64,000 nt of DNA from Paenibacillus alginolyticus DSM 5050 = NBRC 15375 (lineage in GTDB: Bacteria > Bacillota > Bacilli > Paenibacillales > NBRC-103111). A program made the position numbers and the translations under genes. Shown here piece after piece: positions 9,082 through 22,328 of the stretch. How positions within the stretch are numbered: the stretch's first letter is position 1; every line of letters starts with the position of its first letter. The DNA is taken from contig NZ_AUGY01000041.1 of the NCBI RefSeq assembly GCF_000422905.1, forward strand, positions 1 through 64,000, written 5' to 3'. The notes beneath the pieces are model-generated. The model saw only the letters and a program-made list of their open reading frames with translations. It did no database searches and had not been told where the DNA came from.

Positions 9082-10065
9082 ATGGAACATGTTGAATTGC
9101 AACGCAAGCCCAGAATAGTCGTTATTGGCGGTGGAACAGGTCTTTCGGTTATGCTTAGAGGATTGAAGGAGAAACCGGTTGATATTACAGCCATTGTGAC
9201 GGTAGCGGATGATGGAGGAAGCTCTGGTATTCTCCGGAATGAATTGCAGATGCCGCCTCCAGGTGACATTCGCAGCGTGTTAACGGCCCTTGCTGATGTC
9301 GAGCCCTTGCTGTCGCTTATTTTGCAATATAGATTTCAAGTGGGTACAGGTTTAGCTGGGCACAGTCTGGGAAATCTAATACTAGCAGCTCTTACGGATA
9401 TTACAGGTGACTTTGTCACTGCGGTTCAAGAGATGAATCGGGTATTTGCTGTCCGAGGTCGGGTCCTTCCCGCATCGAATCAAGCCATCGTATTGAAAGC
9501 GATCATGGAAGATGGTACCTTAGTCGTAGGCGAGTCCAAGATTCCAAAAGCGGATGGACGCATCAAACGTGTATTCATCGAGCCGGCTAACGTGACACCT
9601 CTAGCTGAAGCTGTTCAAGCTATACGCGAAGCGGATGCCATTTTATGCGGCCCAGGCAGTTTATACACCAGCTTGCTGCCAAATCTACTTGTCCCTGGGA
9701 TCGCGGAAGAGATTGTGAAATCGAATGCTGTAAAGTTGTTTATCTGCAATGTGATGACACAGCCAGGCGAAACCGACGACTACTCGGTCAGCGATCATCT
9801 GGATGCCATTTATGATCACCTGGGTCAACATTTGTTTGACTATGTGATTGTGAACAATGGGGAAATCCCTCCGCAAGTCCAGGCGAAATATGCGGAAAAG
9901 GGTTCGAAAGCGGTACATTTGGACCTAGAAGAAGTCACGAAGAGAGGGTATCGGATTATTGCTGATCGACTCGTGCTATTTCGTACCTACCTTCGTCATG
10001 ATGCAGAGAAATTGAGTGACCATATTTATCAGCTCGTCGAAAGCTGGATGTTAAGGAAGAAGTGA
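9082..10065 (+). CDS. yvcK: Gluconeogenesis factor YvcK (CofD-like)
   Basis: 327 aa CofD/UPF0052-family protein. N-terminal [17 protein letters not shown] dinucleotide/UDP-sugar binding loop, the [10 protein letters not shown] block, and [12 protein letters not shown] are typical. In B. subtilis YvcK is needed for growth on gluconeogenic carbon and for normal cell shape and binds UDP-GlcNAc (family knowledge). GTGAAAG precedes the start at 9082. Its stop overlaps the whiA start by 3 bases, indicating translational coupling. Confidence 0.95.
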   Translation: MEHVELQRKPRIVVIGGGTGLSVMLRGLKEKPVDITAIVTVADDGGSSGILRNELQMPPPGDIRSVLTALADVEPLLSLILQYRFQVGTGLAGHSLGNLILAALTDITGDFVTAVQEMNRVFAVRGRVLPASNQAIVLKAIMEDGTLVVGESKIPKADGRIKRVFIEPANVTPLAEAVQAIREADAILCGPGSLYTSLLPNLLVPGIAEEIVKSNAVKLFICNVMTQPGETDDYSVSDHLDAIYDHLGQHLFDYVIVNNGEIPPQVQAKYAEKGSKAVHLDLEEVTKRGYRIIADRLVLFRTYLRHDAEKLSDHIYQLVESWMLRKK

Positions 10066-11003
10066 GTCCCTTGTCCTTTGCGGCAACAACCAAAAAAGAA
10101 TTAACATTAATTACAGATGCGGAAGCATGTTGTGAAAAAGCGGAACTGTCAGCATTGATTCGAATGAATGGATCTGTACAGTTAACCAGCCAACGCGTTG
10201 TACTTGATATTTCCACCGAAAATGCAGCTATTGCAAGGCGGATCTACACGCTCATCAAAAAAACGTACAAATTGCACACCGAGCTTCTCGTGCGTAAGAA
10301 AATGCGTTTGAAGAAGAATAACGTGTACATTGTTAGAGTTCCTGGTCAAGTTCAGGAGCTGCTCAGTGATCTGAAAATTGTTTCCGAAGGGTTCATTTTC
10401 ACCACGGGAATTAACAAAGAGATCATTCGAGGCAATTGCTGCAAAAGGGCATATCTTCGTGGGGCATTCATGGCTGGAGGCTCGGTGAATAATCCCGAGG
10501 GTTCTTCTTATCATCTCGAGATTGCCTCGATTTACGAGGAGCATTGCAAGGCGTTGTCGCAGCTTGCGAATAAATTCGATTTGAATGCCCGCTGCATCGA
10601 ACGCAAAAAAGGTTTCGTCTTGTATATCAAAGAAGGAGAGAAGATTATCGAGTTTCTAAGTATCATTGGGGCACATCAGGCGCTGCTGCGCTTTGAGGAT
10701 GTCCGGATCATGAAGGATATGCGCAACTCGGTGAATCGCATTGTCAATTGTGAAACAGCGAACCTTAACAAGACGATTGGTGCAGCAGTTAGACAGATCG
10801 AAAATATCCGACTCCTGCAAAGAGAGGTCGGACTGGATAGCTTGCCTGAGAAGCTTAGAGAGGTTGCCGAAATTAGACTTCAGCATCCTGATCTAAATCT
10901 CAAGGAAGTTGGCGACATGCTTAAGGGAAGCGTGAGCAAATCCGGCGTCAATCATCGTCTGCGAAAAATCGACGAATTGGCTGAAAAACAGCGGAATTCG
11001 TAG
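10062..11003 (+). CDS. whiA: DNA-binding protein WhiA
   Basis: 313 aa. WhiA has an N-terminal degenerate LAGLIDADG homing-endonuclease fold ([19 protein letters not shown] is the signature region) and a C-terminal HTH ([26 protein letters not shown]). It controls sporulation division in Streptomyces and affects chromosome segregation and division in Bacillus (family knowledge). The GTG start at 10062 overlaps the yvcK TGA and has AAGGAAGAAG upstream. Confidence 0.95.
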   Translation: MSPLSFAATTKKELTLITDAEACCEKAELSALIRMNGSVQLTSQRVVLDISTENAAIARRIYTLIKKTYKLHTELLVRKKMRLKKNNVYIVRVPGQVQELLSDLKIVSEGFIFTTGINKEIIRGNCCKRAYLRGAFMAGGSVNNPEGSSYHLEIASIYEEHCKALSQLANKFDLNARCIERKKGFVLYIKEGEKIIEFLSIIGAHQALLRFEDVRIMKDMRNSVNRIVNCETANLNKTIGAAVRQIENIRLLQREVGLDSLPEKLREVAEIRLQHPDLNLKEVGDMLKGSVSKSGVNHRLRKIDELAEKQRNS

Positions 11004-11050
11004 ATAAGAAGCCCCTGTACAGCGCATCTATAAGTTTTTCTCATTTTTTC

Positions 11051-11079
11051 TAGTGTACTTCAGGGAAAAATGCTATAAT
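11051..11079 (+). promoter_or_regulatory. Promoter upstream of the HPr-like gene
   Basis: TATAAT at 11074-11079 with an upstream TG (TGCTATAAT), an extended -10. The -35 region (near 11048-11056) is poor. The long leader (~70 nt) carries AGGGGGAA before ATG 11153. Confidence 0.5.
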
Positions 11080-11152
11080 GTTAAAACATAGGGTATTAGC
11101 ACTGTTATCAATAGTAATTCATATAAGCTCCATATTAGGGGGAATTAGTTCC

Positions 11153-11422
11153 ATGTCCAGACGTCCAGTCGTTGTGAAGTTGAGAACAGGACTTCATGCC
11201 AGACCTGCGGCATTGTTTGTTCAAGAGGCGAATAAATTTTCATCTGAGATCTTTGTTGAGAAAGATGAAAAGAAAGTGAATGCGAAAAGCATCATGGGAA
11301 TTATGAGTCTTGCGATCAGTACAGGGACCGAAGTCTTCATAAGTGCAGAAGGTTCGGATGCCGAGCAGGCTGTAAACGCTTTAGTCACATTAGTCAGCAA
11401 GGAAGAATTGGAAAACCAATAA
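11153..11422 (+). CDS. HPr-family phosphocarrier protein (in the crh position)
   Basis: 89 aa. The protein begins SRRPVVVKLRTGLHARPAA, placing His at residue 15, the site phosphorylated by enzyme I, and Ser at residue 46 (AKSIMGIM), the HPr-kinase site. The genomic position after whiA is that of B. subtilis crh, whose product lacks His15; here His15 is present, so the protein could serve both PTS phosphotransfer and catabolite repression. ATG 11153 is chosen over an upstream in-frame ATG at 11078, which lies within the -10 box; AGGGGGAA is correctly spaced. Confidence 0.93.
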   Translation: MSRRPVVVKLRTGLHARPAALFVQEANKFSSEIFVEKDEKKVNAKSIMGIMSLAISTGTEVFISAEGSDAEQAVNALVTLVSKEELENQ

Positions 11423-11430
11423 TCCTTCAA

Positions 11431-11456
11431 AAGCTTCCTTTCGAGGAGGCTTTTTT
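11431..11456 (+). terminator. Terminator of the rapZ-HPr cluster
   Basis: AAGCTTCC / GGAGGCTT-type stem around a TTTCGA loop, followed by TTTTTT. Confidence 0.75.
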
Positions 11457-11630
11457 GCGAGTGAAGCGGTCATACAGATCAGGTTCAATAAGTGTCAAAT
11501 TTGTTAACAACTAGGGGAATTAGCAACCTTTTTCTCTTGGCGACGTCTAATGAACGTGGTCAATGAAGGAAAGGGCTATTTGCCATTTCTGCCAAACTGC
11601 ATTCAAATGTTAAAGGAGCCAGAGAAGAGA

Positions 11631-13400
11631 ATGAAATTGAATTCGCTAAAAAAAGAGGTTACCCTCCTGCTTGCGTTCATCGTATTTCTTGCTAGTACGA
11701 TAACAGCACCGGCAGCTTATGCGGTATCGGCAAGCTCGTCCTTCATTTTACTTTATATCGATAAGTCAGAAGCATTCGTTAATGATCAGCAAATCCATTT
11801 GGAGTCTCCATCTACCATTATAGACGGCAGCACGTTCGTCCCAGCCAAGTTTCTTGGGGATACAATGGGCTTCAAGGTGGAGTGGAATGATACATCGCGC
11901 ACCATTCAGATGACCCCTCCGGGTTACAACATTGTTCTCGATTCTGATCATAAGACCGTGACGACCAATGGGGTAGATACGCCTTTTAACACAGTTGCTG
12001 CGATTGTAAATGGAAAGCTTCTAGTGAAGCTAACTTGGTTAGCAGATTATATGGGAGCGAAGTATAAATATAACAACGAACTTCGCCGAGTAGAAATCGT
12101 GCATTTTAAGTCGCCTGAGGGCATCTACATTGACCAGGATAGCAACTCTAGACCTGTAGCTAAGTTTACAACAGCAAAGCCTACATATCGTCTTGGAGAG
12201 CCTGTGAAGTATCTCGATCTTAGCTATGATCCCGATGCGGAAGGTATTGCGTCCTATGATTGGGCAGGCAATCAGGAAGCCTTTTTCAAGCCAGGTAAAT
12301 ATCCGGTTACTTTGACGGTTAAAGATGGCCACGGACATGTAAGTAAATTGTTCAAAAGCTTTGTAACGGTCGTAAATGAACCTTATTTGACTGAAGTGGA
12401 ATACCCGATTTATATGAAGCCGGTTGGCGGTTTTATTAAGTCGGACTGGGGCACCATTTGGGCGCACTTCAATGAAATGGCTCCATTGCCTAAAAAAGTA
12501 ACGGAAGTTCCAGGACGTACGCTGCTTGTGAGCGACAGTCCGGAGGAATTTACAGAGAGTGGTATTCTTTACCGCGATAACATCAATGGCAAGGCTCGTC
12601 TGTATGCCGATCATATCAACGGTACGAAGCAAAAGATGACCATGGCCATATTCGCAACGAATAACTCGGATAAACCGGTTAAGATCAAGACAACGAATAA
12701 AGGAGAGGTATATCCTTCCGTTTATGCGAATTTGATCGGTAGCGAAGCGTCCGTAGACTTCCTTCTAAACAATGTGTACACGGACGAACTAACGGTGCCT
12801 CCTCATGAGACTTACGTGTATGCGAAGCTTCCGGACTTCTATCCGGGGCAGGGTGTGAACTTATTTTACGATGTGGAAACAGACGGCGAGATGCAAATCT
12901 CATTCGGTGTGACAGATCGCATGCTGACGCCGACGATAGCGCAGGAGCTTCCGTTATTGGGCTTTACAGGACACGTACGTGGGACGTTCCCGGTATCGGA
13001 GATAAAATGGGATGTAGACGCCACAAGCTTCACGAAAACGTCGGTACTTACGATTGGGGATAACAAGACCGATACGTTCGTTAAAGGGTATGACGTGATG
13101 CGTAAGCAAAATGTGGAGAACGGTGGCAATTATGGCGTGGTCTATAAAATCCATGCGGATAAACCGCGCAAGATGGCTGTAATGATTATGGCCAAAGGCG
13201 GCGTTTTCAAAGGGCCGTTCAAAATAAACGGTGAGATCATTCCGGTTCCTTATTCCGGTGTCATTACGGCATTTGACGGAATGGAAGTACTGGCACGTAC
13301 AACGGGTACGGAAGATGCGCTGGATATCGAGTTTACGCCTCCGGCGGGTTCGGCATTCCCGATTGACCTGATCTTCTATCCGTTGGATGAGAAGAAGTAA
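11631..13400 (+). CDS. Secreted protein with copper amine oxidase N-terminal (stalk) domain and PKD-like domain
   Basis: 589 aa from ATG 11631. Residues 1-31 are a signal peptide (basic start, hydrophobic core, ending APAAYA). Residues ~38-160 are the stalk domain (VNDQQIHLESPSTIIDGSTF, VPAKFLGDTMGFKVEWND). Residues ~180-265 resemble a PKD domain (YDPDAEGIASYDWAG, GKYPVTLTVKDGHG). The rest is beta-rich without a recognised domain. Likely surface or secreted; no catalytic motif is seen. AAAGGAG lies ~12 nt before ATG 11631; an upstream in-frame start at 11550 would bury the signal peptide. Confidence 0.8.
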   Translation: MKLNSLKKEVTLLLAFIVFLASTITAPAAYAVSASSSFILLYIDKSEAFVNDQQIHLESPSTIIDGSTFVPAKFLGDTMGFKVEWNDTSRTIQMTPPGYNIVLDSDHKTVTTNGVDTPFNTVAAIVNGKLLVKLTWLADYMGAKYKYNNELRRVEIVHFKSPEGIYIDQDSNSRPVAKFTTAKPTYRLGEPVKYLDLSYDPDAEGIASYDWAGNQEAFFKPGKYPVTLTVKDGHGHVSKLFKSFVTVVNEPYLTEVEYPIYMKPVGGFIKSDWGTIWAHFNEMAPLPKKVTEVPGRTLLVSDSPEEFTESGILYRDNINGKARLYADHINGTKQKMTMAIFATNNSDKPVKIKTTNKGEVYPSVYANLIGSEASVDFLLNNVYTDELTVPPHETYVYAKLPDFYPGQGVNLFYDVETDGEMQISFGVTDRMLTPTIAQELPLLGFTGHVRGTFPVSEIKWDVDATSFTKTSVLTIGDNKTDTFVKGYDVMRKQNVENGGNYGVVYKIHADKPRKMAVMIMAKGGVFKGPFKINGEIIPVPYSGVITAFDGMEVLARTTGTEDALDIEFTPPAGSAFPIDLIFYPLDEKK

Positions 13401-13408
13401 AAAAGGAT

Positions 13409-13473
13409 AAGAGCCTTTGGAGACCCAAGTGATGCATTCAGCATAACACTGGGGTCTCAGGAGGCTCTTTTTT
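13409..13473 (+). terminator. Intrinsic terminator after the stalk-domain gene
   Basis: Long stem with arms AGAGCCT..GGAGACCC..AGTG and CACT..GGGTCTC..AGGCTCT, followed by TTTTTT. Confidence 0.85.
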
Positions 13474-13479
13474 GTGTGA

Positions 13480-13900
13480 GCTTGCAGCTGCTGTGAAGAG
13501 GTGGGAAATAAGCTCGGAAATCGAGCTTATTCGCATGTGAGGTGAGCGGAGAGGATGTTTTTCATCGTTAAGTGGAGGGGGTAAAGGGGAATGGAGAACT
13601 TTAACGATGAAAAACATTCTTAAGTTAGCAAGATCAGGGCTATTTCATTCAGAAGTCGGACTTATTACTGGAGGTAGGCTGAGCTAGGCTGAGAAGTCGA
13701 TTTTGGAGCTTACGGCGGCAGCGAGAAGCGATGTGTGGGGGATAAGTGCGAAAATCGAGAGCTTATTGCTGGGTGCAGACTAAGTTAGGCTCAAAAACCG
13801 AGCCTAAAGTAACCCCAACTCACGATGAAGCTGGGTTGTGTGGGCTCTGAAAGCTGAGAAGTGAGCTTACAGCAACGATAGGAAGTGAAGTGTGTGATAG
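13480..13900. repeat. Gene-free stretch with degenerate repeats and a perfect inverted repeat
   Basis: No plausible gene. Related phrases recur (AAATCGAGCTTAT, GAAAATCGAGAGCTTATT, GTCGATTTTGGAGCTTA, GTGAGCTTACAGCAACG), suggesting diverged repeat units. A perfect 17-bp inverted repeat lies at 13555-13571 and 13601-13617 (arm ATGTTTTTCATCGTTAA) with a 29-nt purine-rich loop; there is no T-tract after it, so it is not an ordinary terminator. Confidence 0.55.
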
Positions 13901-13904
13901 CCAA

Positions 13905-13957
13905 TAAAAAAACCAGCCGCACGGCTGCTCCTAGGAGCAGTCACTGCAGGCTGGTTC
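13905..13957 (-). terminator. Terminator of clpP
   Basis: Read on the minus strand: AACCAGCC / GGCTGGTT outer stem, inner GCTGCTCCTAGGAGCAG palindrome, then a T-tract (A-run 13905-13911 on the plus strand). Confidence 0.85.
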
Positions 13958-13969
13958 TTATGTTACAAA

Positions 13970-14551
13970 TTAGACGCGCTCGATGACTTTATCGATGAGT
14001 CCGTATTCGGCCGCTTCCGCAGCGCTCATGAAATTGTCGCGGTCTGTATCCTTTTCGATGCGCTCGAAAGTTTGGCCTGTGCGCTCGGCTAGGATTTTGT
14101 TCAGGTTGTCTCTCATTTTCAAAATACGCTTAGCGCGGATTTCGATGTCTGAAGCTTGACCTTCAGCGCCACCCAGTGGTTGGTGAATCATGACTTCACT
14201 GTTAGGCAAAGCGTAACGTTTGCCTTTGGCGCCTGCTGTGAGCAGGAATGCGCCCATAGAAGCAGCCATACCAACGCAGATCGTGGATACGTCTGGCTTA
14301 ATGAACTGCATCGTGTCAAAGATGGCCATACCGGCTGTAATGGAACCGCCAGGGCTGTTGATGTAAAGCGAGATATCTTTATCAGGATCTTGTGCGGCCA
14401 AGAAAAGTAGCTGAGCAATGATGGAGTTAGCCACAACATCGTTGACACCCGTGCCTAAGAAAATAATGCGGTCCTTCAGTAAGCGAGAGTAGATGTCATA
14501 CCCTCTTTCACCGCGCGCGTCCTGTTCGACGACCATAGGAATAAAACTCAT
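13970..14551 (-). CDS. clpP: ATP-dependent Clp protease proteolytic subunit
   Basis: 193 aa serine peptidase forming the tetradecameric proteolytic core for ClpX/ClpC. Catalytic Ser in [13 protein letters not shown], His in [10 protein letters not shown], and Asp in the DTDRDNF block. ATG 14551 ([10 protein letters not shown]) is chosen because AAGGAGGTC is 7-9 nt upstream; the longer frame to 14731 crosses the promoter. Class III heat-shock control is supported by the CtsR box upstream. Confidence 0.97.
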   Translation of the reverse strand: MSFIPMVVEQDARGERGYDIYSRLLKDRIIFLGTGVNDVVANSIIAQLLFLAAQDPDKDISLYINSPGGSITAGMAIFDTMQFIKPDVSTICVGMAASMGAFLLTAGAKGKRYALPNSEVMIHQPLGGAEGQASDIEIRAKRILKMRDNLNKILAERTGQTFERIEKDTDRDNFMSAAEAAEYGLIDKVIERV

Positions 14552-14668
14552 GAGAATGACCTCCTTGGGGTGGGTACATGGTTTAAAAGATTGATGCGTG
14601 GAGTCAATCTCATCTTGGAATAATGAAATTGATCTCTTGTGTACATACTGTTTACAGTATCTACAAGT

Positions 14669-14697
14669 ATGATAACGAAAAAACCTTCGAAGGTCAA
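14669..14697 (-). promoter_or_regulatory. clpP promoter
   Basis: On the minus strand: TTGACC (complement of 14692-14697), exactly 17 nt, TATCAT (complement of 14669-14674). About 118 bp upstream of the clpP start. Confidence 0.8.
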
Positions 14698-14708
14698 GAA
14701 AGGTCAAA
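14692..14708 (+). promoter_or_regulatory. CtsR operator overlapping the clpP -35 box
   Basis: GGTCAAG-AAA-GGTCAAA matches the CtsR direct heptad repeat (RGTCAAA-NAN-RGTCAAA; known family consensus) with one mismatch. It covers the -35 element, as expected for repression of clp genes by CtsR. Confidence 0.85.
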
Positions 14709-14815
14709 CTAAGATCAAAAAAAATCAGCAAGGATGCTGATTTTGGTCATTCTAGTATCGATCTGTTGTTGATCTAGTGTTGATTTGAAGCTGATTCTGC
14801 TGCAATTCTTAGGAA

Positions 14816-14887
14816 CGCGCCCGAAAGGAATCGAACCTTTATCTCAGGCTTCGGAGGCCTACGTCATATCCATTGGACCACGGGCGC
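14816..14887 (-). tRNA. tRNA-Arg (anticodon CCG)
   Basis: Minus strand cloverleaf: acceptor GCGCCCG / CGGGCGC, anticodon loop CTCCGAA (anticodon CCG, reads CGG), T-loop GGTTCGATTCC. The discriminator is G; CCA is not encoded. A tRNA-Arg near clpP is common in Bacillales. Confidence 0.93.
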
Positions 14888-14994
14888 ATAAAAAGTTAAA
14901 AAAGTGAAGCAAGGGTTATTATATGTCAGCCGCCCAGAAAAAGCAAGACAGTAAGCCCTTTCAGCCTTTTTGGTGAAAAATGTTTGAACAAATG

Positions 14995-15023
14995 TTGAAT
15001 CTGGAAAGAGAATTGGTTATAAT
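14995..15023 (+). promoter_or_regulatory. cggR-glycolysis operon promoter
   Basis: TTGAAT (14995-15000), 17-nt spacer, TATAAT (15018-15023). The transcript has a ~160-nt leader before cggR that contains the CggR operator. Confidence 0.8.
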
Positions 15024-15121
15024 GAAAAAGTAAGCTATCAGAAAGTATTCACCTGAACAATCTTCAGCGAATTCATCTTTCTGATTTGGGAATTGAGTAA
15101 GGAACTTTTTTTTCGCCCGGG

Positions 15122-15157
15122 TGGGACGCAAAATGTATACCCGGGACATAAAACGTC
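15122..15157 (+). promoter_or_regulatory. CggR operator
   Basis: TGGGAC-N6-TGTA-N4-CGGGAC-N6-CGTC. This matches the known B. subtilis CggR site layout (CGGGAC-N6-TGTC-N4-CGGGAC-N6-TGTC) with identical spacing. It lies ~100 nt downstream of the -10 box, so repression would act as a roadblock. Confidence 0.85.
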
Positions 15158-15190
15158 CATCGACGGATCAGGAGCGTTATAAGTCGTCAT

Positions 15191-16213
15191 ATGAGAGAAA
15201 TTCTTGACATTCAGAAACAGCTCTTGCCGGATCTCATGGACATCATGAAGAAGCGGTACTCGATTCTACATCATATCTTAGTCTCCGGTGTGGTCGGACG
15301 CAGAACGTTAGCTTCTTCGCTCGATATGACTGAACGCGTGCTGCGCGGGGAAGTTGATTTCCTTAAGGAGCTTGGACTTCTCGAATCGGATGCAACAGGG
15401 ATGAAGATAAGTGAATCGGGGCGTCAATTGCTTGAAGACATGCAGCCCATCATTAAGATGGCTTTTGGATTAACAGACTTGGAGGAAAGCATTGCTAAGT
15501 CATACGGCATCTCGCAAGTGATTGTCGTCCCAGGGGACTCTGACACTTCGGTATTTACGAAGAAGGAGCTAGGACGTGCAGGTGCAGCAGCACTCCGCAA
15601 GTACGTGTCCAAGGATGATATCATCGCTGTAACCGGCGGATCTACGATGGCGCAGATTGCCAATAATCTGGCGATATCCTCATCGATGAAAGGCAGCTGG
15701 TTCGTACCTGCTCGCGGTGGACTTGGTGAAAGTGTGGATATGCAGGCGAACACCATTGCTTCTATTATGGCCAAGAAAACAGGCGGTAAATACCGATTGC
15801 TGCATGTACCGGATCATCTCGGGGAGGAAGCGTACCAATCGTTGATCCAAGATCCGCAAATTCAAGAAGTTGTTGACGCTGTTCGCAGTTGTCGCATCGT
15901 TGTACACGGTATCGGGGATGCTATGGTCATGGCGCGCAGACGTAAGGTCGACGCCGAGACGACACGCAGTTTGGAAGCCGAAGGTGCTCTCGCAGAGGCG
16001 TTAGGGTACTATTTTGACCGCCAAGGAAATGTGGTTCACAAGATGCCGACCGTAGGACTTCGTCTGGAGGATCTTCAGCGCATTGAAGTCGTCATTGGTG
16101 TAGCCGGCGGGAAGAGCAAAGGGGAAGCGATCGCTTCCGTGCTTCGTCATGGACAGGAAGATGTTCTTGTAACCGATGAGGCAGCAGCTTTGGAAATTAT
16201 GAAGCATGTATAA
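15191..16213 (+). CDS. cggR: Central glycolytic genes regulator CggR (SorC family)
   Basis: 340 aa. N-terminal HTH (residues ~25-70, including GRRTLASSLDMTERVLRGEV) and a C-terminal sugar-phosphate binding domain with VTGGSTMAQIANNL and the C-terminal GVAGGKSKGEAI. CggR represses the gap operon; fructose-1,6-bisphosphate relieves repression (family knowledge). First gene of cggR-gap-pgk-tpiA-gpmI-eno. The nearest SD (AGGAG at 15170-15174) is unusually far from ATG 15191, but the N-terminus fits other CggR proteins. Confidence 0.95.
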   Translation: MREILDIQKQLLPDLMDIMKKRYSILHHILVSGVVGRRTLASSLDMTERVLRGEVDFLKELGLLESDATGMKISESGRQLLEDMQPIIKMAFGLTDLEESIAKSYGISQVIVVPGDSDTSVFTKKELGRAGAAALRKYVSKDDIIAVTGGSTMAQIANNLAISSSMKGSWFVPARGGLGESVDMQANTIASIMAKKTGGKYRLLHVPDHLGEEAYQSLIQDPQIQEVVDAVRSCRIVVHGIGDAMVMARRRKVDAETTRSLEAEGALAEALGYYFDRQGNVVHKMPTVGLRLEDLQRIEVVIGVAGGKSKGEAIASVLRHGQEDVLVTDEAAALEIMKHV

Positions 16214-16286
16214 CGAAGACGAAAGACATCATAACGTATGCCTTCATCAGCTGCGTTTTGAAATATAATTATTTATCTAATCTTAG

Positions 16287-17306
<1,020 letters not shown>

Positions 17307-17330
17307 TTTCATAGATCATCAATGAAAAAC

Positions 17331-17366
17331 CACATGAAGGGGAGAAGAGATTCTCCTCTTTATGTG
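17331..17366 (+). other. Hairpin between gap and pgk
   Basis: Imperfect stem CACAT-AA-GGGGAGAA / TTCTCCTC-TT-TATGTG. It is not followed by a T-tract, so it may stabilise or process the operon mRNA, or act as a partial terminator that makes gap mRNA more abundant than the downstream genes. Confidence 0.55.
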
Positions 17367-17428
17367 CGATTTACCCCTGTTTCAGCTAGAATAGAAGTAA
17401 ACCATACCCGTTCAGGAGGCCGTGACCT

Positions 17429-18610
17429 ATGAATAAGAAAAGTGTTCGCGATGTTGAAGTAGCTGGTAAAAGAGTATTTGTTCGCGTTGATTTCAACGTA
17501 CCTGTAGAGAATGGTCAAATTACCGACGATACACGGATCAGAGAAACGCTGCCTACGATTAAATTTTTAATCGAAAAAGGCGCTAAAGTTATTCTCGCTG
17601 CCCATTTTGGTCGTCCAAACGGACAAGTGGTTGAAGAACTTCGTTTGACACCAGTTGCTGCAAAATTGGCTGAATTGCTTGGTCAATCGGTGATTAAAGC
17701 GAATGAATCCGTTGGCGAAATCGTAAAAGCACAAGTCGATGCGCTTGAAAATGGCGACGTTCTCTTATTGGAAAACGTTCGTTTCAATGAAGGCGAAGAG
17801 AAGAATGATCCTGAGTTGGCAAAAGCTTTCGCTGAGCTGGCTGACCTGTTCGTGAATGATGCATTCGGCGCTGCTCACCGTGCACACGCTTCAACTGAAG
17901 GAATCGCACACTTCATTCCAGCGGTTTCCGGTCTATTGATGGAGAAGGAGCTTGATGTTCTAGGTAAAGCGCTGAACAACCCAGAGCGTCCTTTCACAGC
18001 CATCGTTGGCGGATCCAAAGTGAAAGACAAAATCGCTGTGATTAACAATCTCCTGAACATTGCAGATAACGTGCTTATTGGCGGTGGTCTGTCCTATACA
18101 TTCCTGAAAGCACAAGGTTACGAAATCGGTAAATCCCTCGTGGATAACGAGAAACTTGACCTAGCGCTTAGCTTTATTGAAAAAGCGAAAGAAAAAGGCG
18201 TTAACTTCTTGATTCCCGTTGATATCGTTGTCGCTGATAAATTCGGCGCAGATGCGAACACGCAAATCGTTGGCGTTGACGGCATTCCTGCGGATTGGGA
18301 AGGCATTGACATCGGACCGAAAACACGTGAACTATACGCAGACGTTATCGCGAAATCCAAACTGGTTGTTTGGAACGGACCGATGGGCGTTTTCGAAATC
18401 GAGCCTTTCTCTCACGGTACTCGCGCTGTAGCTCAGGCTTGCGCAACAACTTCCGGTTACACGGTTATTGGTGGTGGCGATTCCGCTGCAGCAACAGAGA
18501 AATTCCATCTGGCTGATCAAATGAACCATATGTCCACAGGTGGCGGAGCTTCCTTGGAATTCATGGAAGGTAAAGCATTGCCAGGCGTAGTAGCATTGAA
18601 CGATAAATAA
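17429..18610 (+). CDS. pgk: Phosphoglycerate kinase
   Basis: 393 aa. Converts 1,3-bisphosphoglycerate and ADP to 3-phosphoglycerate and ATP. N-terminal [14 protein letters not shown], substrate-binding [19 protein letters not shown], hinge and nucleotide-binding [10 protein letters not shown], and C-terminal [17 protein letters not shown] is upstream of ATG 17429. Third gene of the glycolytic operon. Confidence 0.97.
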   Translation: MNKKSVRDVEVAGKRVFVRVDFNVPVENGQITDDTRIRETLPTIKFLIEKGAKVILAAHFGRPNGQVVEELRLTPVAAKLAELLGQSVIKANESVGEIVKAQVDALENGDVLLLENVRFNEGEEKNDPELAKAFAELADLFVNDAFGAAHRAHASTEGIAHFIPAVSGLLMEKELDVLGKALNNPERPFTAIVGGSKVKDKIAVINNLLNIADNVLIGGGLSYTFLKAQGYEIGKSLVDNEKLDLALSFIEKAKEKGVNFLIPVDIVVADKFGADANTQIVGVDGIPADWEGIDIGPKTRELYADVIAKSKLVVWNGPMGVFEIEPFSHGTRAVAQACATTSGYTVIGGGDSAAATEKFHLADQMNHMSTGGGASLEFMEGKALPGVVALNDK

Positions 18611-18663
18611 TTGAATGGTAAAGCGAATGCTTACGAAGCCAGTTTTTCTGGCAATAAACTTGA

Positions 18664-19431
<768 letters not shown>

Positions 19432-19432
19432 C

Positions 19433-20971
19433 ATGTCCAGACCGAAACCGGTAGCACTCATCATTCTCGATGGCTTCGGACTCCGCTCGGAAGAGCAGGG
19501 GAATGCGGTTGCTCATGCCAAAAAGCCTAACTACGACCGTTACTGGTCGAGTTATCCACATACAACCCTTACCGCTTGCGGTGAGGCCGTAGGTTTGCCG
19601 GAAGGCCAGATGGGGAATTCTGAAGTGGGACACCTGAACATCGGCGCTGGCCGTATCGTTTATCAGGATCTGACGCGAATTTCGAAATCGATTCGTGATG
19701 GTGAATTTTACGATAATGAAACGATCCTAGGCGCATTTCGACATGCAAAAGAAAACGGAAAGAAGCTGCACCTTTACGGGCTGCTTTCCGATGGCGGCGT
19801 ACATAGCCACATTCAGCATTTGTTCGCTTTGCTGGACTTGGCTAAAAAAGAACAATTCAAAGATGTTTATATCCATGCCTTCCTTGATGGCCGCGACGTA
19901 GCTCCGGATTCTGCGAAGAGTTATATGGCGAGCTTGCAGCACAAAATCATGGAAGTGGGCGTAGGGCATATTGCGACCGTTCAAGGCCGCTATTATGCGA
20001 TGGATCGCGATAAACGTTGGGAGCGGACGGAGAAATCCTACCGTGCCATGGTTTATGGCGAAGGCCCTACGTATACAGATCCAATGAAAGCCATTATTGA
20101 ATCGTATGAGAAGTCGATCTTCGACGAGTTCGTTATGCCAACAGTTATCGTTGGCGATGACGGCAAGCCGGTAGGTCTTGTAGAATCAGGGGATGCGGTG
20201 ATCTTCTTCAACTTCCGCCCTGACCGTGCGATTCAGCTTTCGCAAGTCTTCACGAATGAAGATTTCCGTGGTTTTGACCGTGGTCCTAAAGCAGCTAAGA
20301 ACCTGTACTACGTATGTCTGACACTGTTCAGTGAGTCAGTAGACGGCTTCGTCGCTTACAAGCCGAAGGATCTGGACAATACACTCGGGGAAGTACTGGC
20401 TCAAAACGGTCTGAAGCAGCTTCGCGCTGCGGAGACAGAGAAATACCCACACGTAACGTTCTTCTTCAGCGGCGGGCGGGATGCAGAACTGCCAGGTGAA
20501 ACGCGTCTTCTCATTCCTTCGCCGAAAGTAGCTACGTATGATTTGAAACCAGAAATGAGTGCCTATGAATTGGCAGCTGCTGTGGTTAAGGAAGTCGAAG
20601 CGGAGCGTCATGACGTAATCATTCTCAACTTCGCTAACCCTGACATGGTAGGTCACTCTGGTTTGCTGGAGCCTACGGTGAAAGCCATCGAAGCAACCGA
20701 TGCTTGTCTAGGTCAAGTTGTAGAAGCGATCCTAGCCAAAGGCGGCGTGGTTTGCATTACAGCAGATCACGGGAATGCAGATGTGGTTACGAATGCAGAC
20801 GGATCACGCAATACTGCACATACAACGAATCCTGTGCCTTTTATTGTTACGGACAAATCTGTTACACTAAGAGACGGCGGAATTTTGGCAGATATTGCCC
20901 CAACGATGCTAGACTTCTTAGAGGTTAAACAACCGGAACAGATGACCGGGACAACCATCATAAAGCGTTAA
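19433..20971 (+). CDS. gpmI: 2,3-bisphosphoglycerate-independent phosphoglycerate mutase
   Basis: 512 aa Mn-dependent alkaline-phosphatase-like enzyme interconverting 3- and 2-phosphoglycerate. LIILDGFG metal ligand start, catalytic Ser in [23 protein letters not shown], and the C-terminal [10 protein letters not shown] metal site. One base separates it from tpiA, so it is in the same operon. Confidence 0.97.
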   Translation: MSRPKPVALIILDGFGLRSEEQGNAVAHAKKPNYDRYWSSYPHTTLTACGEAVGLPEGQMGNSEVGHLNIGAGRIVYQDLTRISKSIRDGEFYDNETILGAFRHAKENGKKLHLYGLLSDGGVHSHIQHLFALLDLAKKEQFKDVYIHAFLDGRDVAPDSAKSYMASLQHKIMEVGVGHIATVQGRYYAMDRDKRWERTEKSYRAMVYGEGPTYTDPMKAIIESYEKSIFDEFVMPTVIVGDDGKPVGLVESGDAVIFFNFRPDRAIQLSQVFTNEDFRGFDRGPKAAKNLYYVCLTLFSESVDGFVAYKPKDLDNTLGEVLAQNGLKQLRAAETEKYPHVTFFFSGGRDAELPGETRLLIPSPKVATYDLKPEMSAYELAAAVVKEVEAERHDVIILNFANPDMVGHSGLLEPTVKAIEATDACLGQVVEAILAKGGVVCITADHGNADVVTNADGSRNTAHTTNPVPFIVTDKSVTLRDGGILADIAPTMLDFLEVKQPEQMTGTTIIKR

Positions 20972-22300
<1,329 letters not shown>

Positions 22301-22328
22301 TTAAATAATTCCGTTGGGGGTCTGCTGC

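Noticed and set aside
14961..15149. 62-codon minus-strand frame before cggR
   Set aside because: Covers the cggR promoter and CggR operator; no ribosome site.
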